64,000 nt of DNA from Arthrobacter sp. 35W (GTDB lineage: Bacteria; Actinomycetota; Actinomycetes; Actinomycetales; Micrococcaceae), in assembly GCF_000482545.1 (NCBI RefSeq), contig NZ_KI519454.1:248001-312000 (forward strand), given 5' to 3'. This document shows positions 60,679 to 64,000 of the stretch, one piece after another. Each line of letters opens with the position of its first letter. Positions within the stretch are counted from its first letter, which is position 1. Both the position numbers and the translations under genes were made by a program. The notes under the pieces are model-generated. The model was not told the DNA's origin and made no database searches. It saw only the letters and a list, made by a program, of their open reading frames with translations.

Positions 60679-63600
60679 ATGAGCCTAGATGGACTGCGCA
60701 CAGCCCTTGCCGCGGACCCGACCTTTGCCCGGGTCCGCCGCCATGCCGCGGTGGACGCCGCCGAGCGCAGCGAGGACCTGCAGTTCGGTGCGCCGGCGGG
60801 CCTGCGCCCCGTGCTGCTGGCCGAAGTGGCCGAGGGACTGGCCGCGGCGGGTGCGGGTGCTGGCGGGCAGCAGGGCGTGGTGCTGGCCGTGACGGCCACG
60901 GGCCGGGAGGCGGAGGATCTGGCCGCCGCCCTGCGCGCCTATCTGCCGGCGGACGCCGTGGTCGAGTTCCCGAGCTGGGAGACCCTGCCGCATGAGCGGC
61001 TCTCGCCGCGATCGGACACCGTGGGGCGCCGCCTGGCGGTGCTCCGCCGGCTCAGCCACCCCGAAGAGTACGACGCCGGCACGCCCCTGGCCATCGTCGT
61101 CGCGCCCGTCCGCGCCGTGCTCCAGCCGCTGGTGGCCGGGCTGGGCGAGCTGGCGCCGGTGGAGGTCAAGGTGGGCGATGAGGTCCCCTTCACCGAGCTG
61201 GTCCGGCGGCTCTCCGACGCCGCCTACGCCCGCGTGGACATGGTCACGCACCGCGGCGAGTTTGCCGTCCGCGGCGGCATCATCGACGTCTTCCCGCCCA
61301 CCGACGACCACCCCATCCGGGTGGAGTTCTTTGGCGACGAGGTGGATTCCATGCGCTGGTTTGCCGTGGCCGACCAGCGCTCGCTGACCTCCGTCACCGG
61401 GGAGATCAAGCACCCCACCACGCTCTACGCCCCGCCCTGCCGGGAAATCCTGATCACCGCCTCCGTGATGAGCCGTGCCGCCAAACTGCGCGGCTCCATG
61501 CCCGCCGCCGAGGCGATGCTGGAGAAGATTGCCGGCGGCATTGCCGTGGAGGGCATGGAGTCCCTGGCCCCGGCGCTGGTGGATGCCATGGTGCCGCTGA
61601 CCTCGCACTTCCCGGCCGGCTCCGTGGCCGTGGTGATCGAGCCGGAGAAGGTGCGCGCCCGCGCCCACGATCTGGAATCCACCAACGAGGAGTTCCTTGA
61701 GGCCGCCTGGGCCAATGCGTCCGACGGCGGTGCGGCGCCGCTGGATCTGGCCGCGCACGGGATCGACCTCGCCTCCGCCAGCTTCAAGTCCCTGGGCCAG
61801 ACGCGCCAGACCGCGCTGGCCGGCGGGGTGGCCTGGTGGTCCATCACCTCCCTCGCCGCGGACGCCGAGACCCTGCCCGACATCGACGTCGTCAACCTCC
61901 CGGCCCGCGAACCGCGCGGCTACCAGGGGGACGTGGCGGAGATGTTGGAGTTCATCGGCTCCCGGGTCAAGGACCAGTGGCGCGTGGTGGTGGCCACCGA
62001 CGGCCCCGGCCCGGCCCAGCGCCTGGCCGAGCTCTTCCACGAGGCGAACATCCCCGCCGCCCGGGTGGACTCGCTGGACAAGGAGCCGGAGCCGGGGATC
62101 ATCGAGGTGACCACCGCCGCCGTCGGGCGCGGTTTCGTCTTCGAGGGGCTCAAGCTGGGCCTGCTGACCGAGGCGGACCTGCTGGGCCGCTCCACGGCGA
62201 GCTCCACCAAGGACATGCGCAGGATGCCCTCCAAACGCCGCAACGCCGTCGACCCGCTCCAGCTGCGCGCCGGGGACTATGTGGTCCACGAGCAGCACGG
62301 CGTGGGGAAGTTTGTTGAGCTGATCCAGCGGAAGGTCGCCGGGGCGGGGGCCGGCGGCGCCGTCGGGCTGCGGGAGTACCTGGTGGTGGAGTATGCGCCG
62401 TCCAAGCGCGGTGCCCCGGGCGACAGGCTCTTTGTCCCGACCGACCAGCTGGACCAGGTCACGGCCTATGTGGGCGGCGACGCCCCGGCGCTGAGCAAGA
62501 TGGGCGGCTCGGACTGGGCGGCCACCAAGTCCAAGGCCCGCAAGGCCGTCAAGGAGATCGCCGGCGAGCTGATCCGGCTGTACTCGGCGCGCATGGCCAG
62601 CCGCGGCCACGCCTTCAGCCCCGACACCCCCTGGCAGCGCGAGCTGGAGGAGGCCTTCCCCTATGTGGAGACGCCGGACCAGCTGACCACCATCAACGAG
62701 GTCAAGGCGGACATGGAGAAAGAGATCCCCATGGACCGCCTGGTCTCCGGCGACGTCGGCTATGGCAAGACGGAGATTGCCGTGCGGGCGGCGTTCAAGG
62801 CGGTGCAGGACGGCAAACAGGTGGCCGTGCTGGTGCCCACCACGCTGCTGGCCCAGCAGCACTACGAGACCTTCACCGAACGCTTCTCCGGCTTCCCGGT
62901 GCGCGTGAAGCCGCTGAGCCGTTTTCAAACTGCCAAGGAGTCCAAGGAGACGGTCGAGGGCGTGCGGACCGGCGCCGTCGACGTCATCATTGGCACCCAC
63001 CGGTTGCTGTCCAAGGATTTCGCGTTCAAGGACCTGGGCCTGGTGATTGTGGATGAGGAGCAGCGCTTCGGCGTGGAGCACAAGGAGGCGCTGAAGAAGA
63101 TGCGCACCAATGTGGACGTGCTGGCCATGAGCGCCACGCCCATTCCGCGCACCCTGGAGATGTCCTTGACGGGCATCCGCGAGACCTCCACGCTGGCCAC
63201 CCCGCCGGAGGAGCGCCACCCGGTGCTGACCTACGTTGGCGCCTACACGGACAAGCAGGCCTCCGCCGCCATCCGCCGCGAGCTGATGCGCGAGGGGCAG
63301 GTGTTCTTTGTCCACAACCGGGTCTCCTCCATCGACAGGACGGCTGCGCACATCCAGCAGCTGGTGCCCGAGGCCCGCGTGGCCGTGGCGCACGGGCAGA
63401 TGAGCGAGTCCAAGCTGGAGCAGATCATTGTGGACTTCTGGGAGAAGCGCTTCGATGTGCTGGTCTGCACCACCATCATCGAAACCGGCCTGGACATCTC
63501 CAACGCCAACACGCTGATTGTGGACCGGGCGGACAACTACGGCCTCTCCCAGCTGCACCAGCTGCGTGGGCGCGTGGGCCGAGGCCGCGAGCGGGCCTAC

Positions 63601-64000
63601 GCCTACTTCTTCTACCCCTTCGACAAGCCCCTGGGCGAGGTGGCGCTGGAGCGGCTCAAGGCCGTGGCGGCGCACAACGAGCTCGGCGCCGGCATGGCCC
63701 TGGCCATGAAGGACCTGGAAATCCGCGGCGCCGGCAACCTGTTGGGCGGGGAGCAGTCGGGCCACATCCAGGGCGTGGGCTTCGACCTGTACATCCGCCT
63801 GGTGGGCGAGGCAGTGGCCGAATACCGCGGCGACGCCGAGGAGCGTCCGGCGGAGATGAAGATCGAGCTGCCGGTCAACGCGCACCTGCCGCACGACTAC
63901 GTGCCGGGGGAGCGGCTGCGCCTGGAGGCCTACCGCAAGCTGGCCGCCGCCGTCACCCACGAGGAGATCGACGAGGTCCTGGCGGAGCTGGTGGACCGCT
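60679..64000 (+). CDS. mfd: Transcription-repair coupling factor Mfd (3' partial)
   Basis: Starts at ATG 60679 ([10 protein letters not shown]) after an AGGAGAG ribosome site and remains open to the window end, about 1107 residues of an expected 1200. UvrB-like N-terminal domain ([49 protein letters not shown]), RNA-polymerase-interacting domain starting [16 protein letters not shown], then the translocase with Walker [10 protein letters not shown] near 690, DEEQRFGV near 790, [11 protein letters not shown] and [16 protein letters not shown]. It removes stalled RNA polymerase and recruits UvrA. Only part of the C-terminal TRCF domain is inside the window. Confidence 0.97.
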   Translation, partial: MSLDGLRTALAADPTFARVRRHAAVDAAERSEDLQFGAPAGLRPVLLAEVAEGLAAAGAGAGGQQGVVLAVTATGREAEDLAAALRAYLPADAVVEFPSWETLPHERLSPRSDTVGRRLAVLRRLSHPEEYDAGTPLAIVVAPVRAVLQPLVAGLGELAPVEVKVGDEVPFTELVRRLSDAAYARVDMVTHRGEFAVRGGIIDVFPPTDDHPIRVEFFGDEVDSMRWFAVADQRSLTSVTGEIKHPTTLYAPPCREILITASVMSRAAKLRGSMPAAEAMLEKIAGGIAVEGMESLAPALVDAMVPLTSHFPAGSVAVVIEPEKVRARAHDLESTNEEFLEAAWANASDGGAAPLDLAAHGIDLASASFKSLGQTRQTALAGGVAWWSITSLAADAETLPDIDVVNLPAREPRGYQGDVAEMLEFIGSRVKDQWRVVVATDGPGPAQRLAELFHEANIPAARVDSLDKEPEPGIIEVTTAAVGRGFVFEGLKLGLLTEADLLGRSTASSTKDMRRMPSKRRNAVDPLQLRAGDYVVHEQHGVGKFVELIQRKVAGAGAGGAVGLREYLVVEYAPSKRGAPGDRLFVPTDQLDQVTAYVGGDAPALSKMGGSDWAATKSKARKAVKEIAGELIRLYSARMASRGHAFSPDTPWQRELEEAFPYVETPDQLTTINEVKADMEKEIPMDRLVSGDVGYGKTEIAVRAAFKAVQDGKQVAVLVPTTLLAQQHYETFTERFSGFPVRVKPLSRFQTAKESKETVEGVRTGAVDVIIGTHRLLSKDFAFKDLGLVIVDEEQRFGVEHKEALKKMRTNVDVLAMSATPIPRTLEMSLTGIRETSTLATPPEERHPVLTYVGAYTDKQASAAIRRELMREGQVFFVHNRVSSIDRTAAHIQQLVPEARVAVAHGQMSESKLEQIIVDFWEKRFDVLVCTTIIETGLDISNANTLIVDRADNYGLSQLHQLRGRVGRGRERAYAYFFYPFDKPLGEVALERLKAVAAHNELGAGMALAMKDLEIRGAGNLLGGEQSGHIQGVGFDLYIRLVGEAVAEYRGDAEERPAEMKIELPVNAHLPHDYVPGERLRLEAYRKLAAAVTHEEIDEVLAELVDR

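Noticed and set aside
60685-63960. 1091-codon open frame on the minus strand
   Set aside because: It is the antisense shadow of mfd, whose plus-strand frame has all Mfd motifs; high GC leaves long open antisense frames.

Overview
The window is high-GC DNA with actinobacterial gene content: SCO4848-type and DUF2505 proteins, a SufS/SufU pair, GTG starts and mfd. It most resembles a soil Micrococcaceae (Arthrobacter-like) chromosome. That placement is inferred from gene content and base composition; no database search was run. Most of the window is cell-surface polysaccharide biology.

Layout. 1-5013: two overlapping large LuxR-type ATPase regulators; the first starts before the window. 5029-6057: an array of about six hairpin-forming intergenic repeats. 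6119-17399: a secreted-glycan locus. It has a nucleotide-sugar operon (UDP-HexNAc-type dehydrogenase, SDR epimerase/decarboxylase, lipoprotein), a divergent GH18-like protein, and an operon of two CE4 polysaccharide deacetylases plus a processive GT2 synthase, closed by a strong terminator. A paralogue of the lipoprotein follows. 17729-19521: sufS-sufU. 19790-21240: small repeats and a decayed IS110 element. 22305-24700 and 31720-45473: a capsule/EPS cluster (Wzy-like, Wzx-like, four glycosyltransferases, LAXTG surface protein, DUF4012, Ugd, priming phosphotransferase, BY-kinase, phosphatase, VanZ-like) with galU just beyond. The outer glycosyltransferase part is visibly AT-richer. 24862-31615: an ISL3-family element interrupted twice, by a two-recombinase element and by an IS21-family element. 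46485-53769: a cellulose-synthase-like GT2, a GH18-like protein with chitin-binding repeats, a diguanylate cyclase and an EAL protein. 53771-64000: nhaA, a beta-helix protein, an acyltransferase, small membrane proteins, and the start of mfd.

How the parts fit. The two operons at 6482 and 11441 share a promoter architecture: a dyad GGGTAG(N4)CACTCG / GGGTAG(N4)CTACTCG-like site, then an identical CCTAGGCTGTG about 43 bp downstream. They also share a long structured 5' leader. Each leader carries a two-tier hairpin whose apical loop is TGAGACC, although the stems differ completely in sequence, and each has an upstream GGTCTC that can pair with that loop. This is the best candidate for an undescribed regulatory system here. 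It would co-control precursor supply and synthesis/deacetylation of an amino-sugar exopolysaccharide, and the neighbouring LuxR pair are plausible regulators.

The capsule cluster looks like a Wzx/Wzy-type system with a Wzc/Wzb-like kinase-phosphatase pair. The 46-54 kb block looks like a second, c-di-GMP-linked surface-glycan module.
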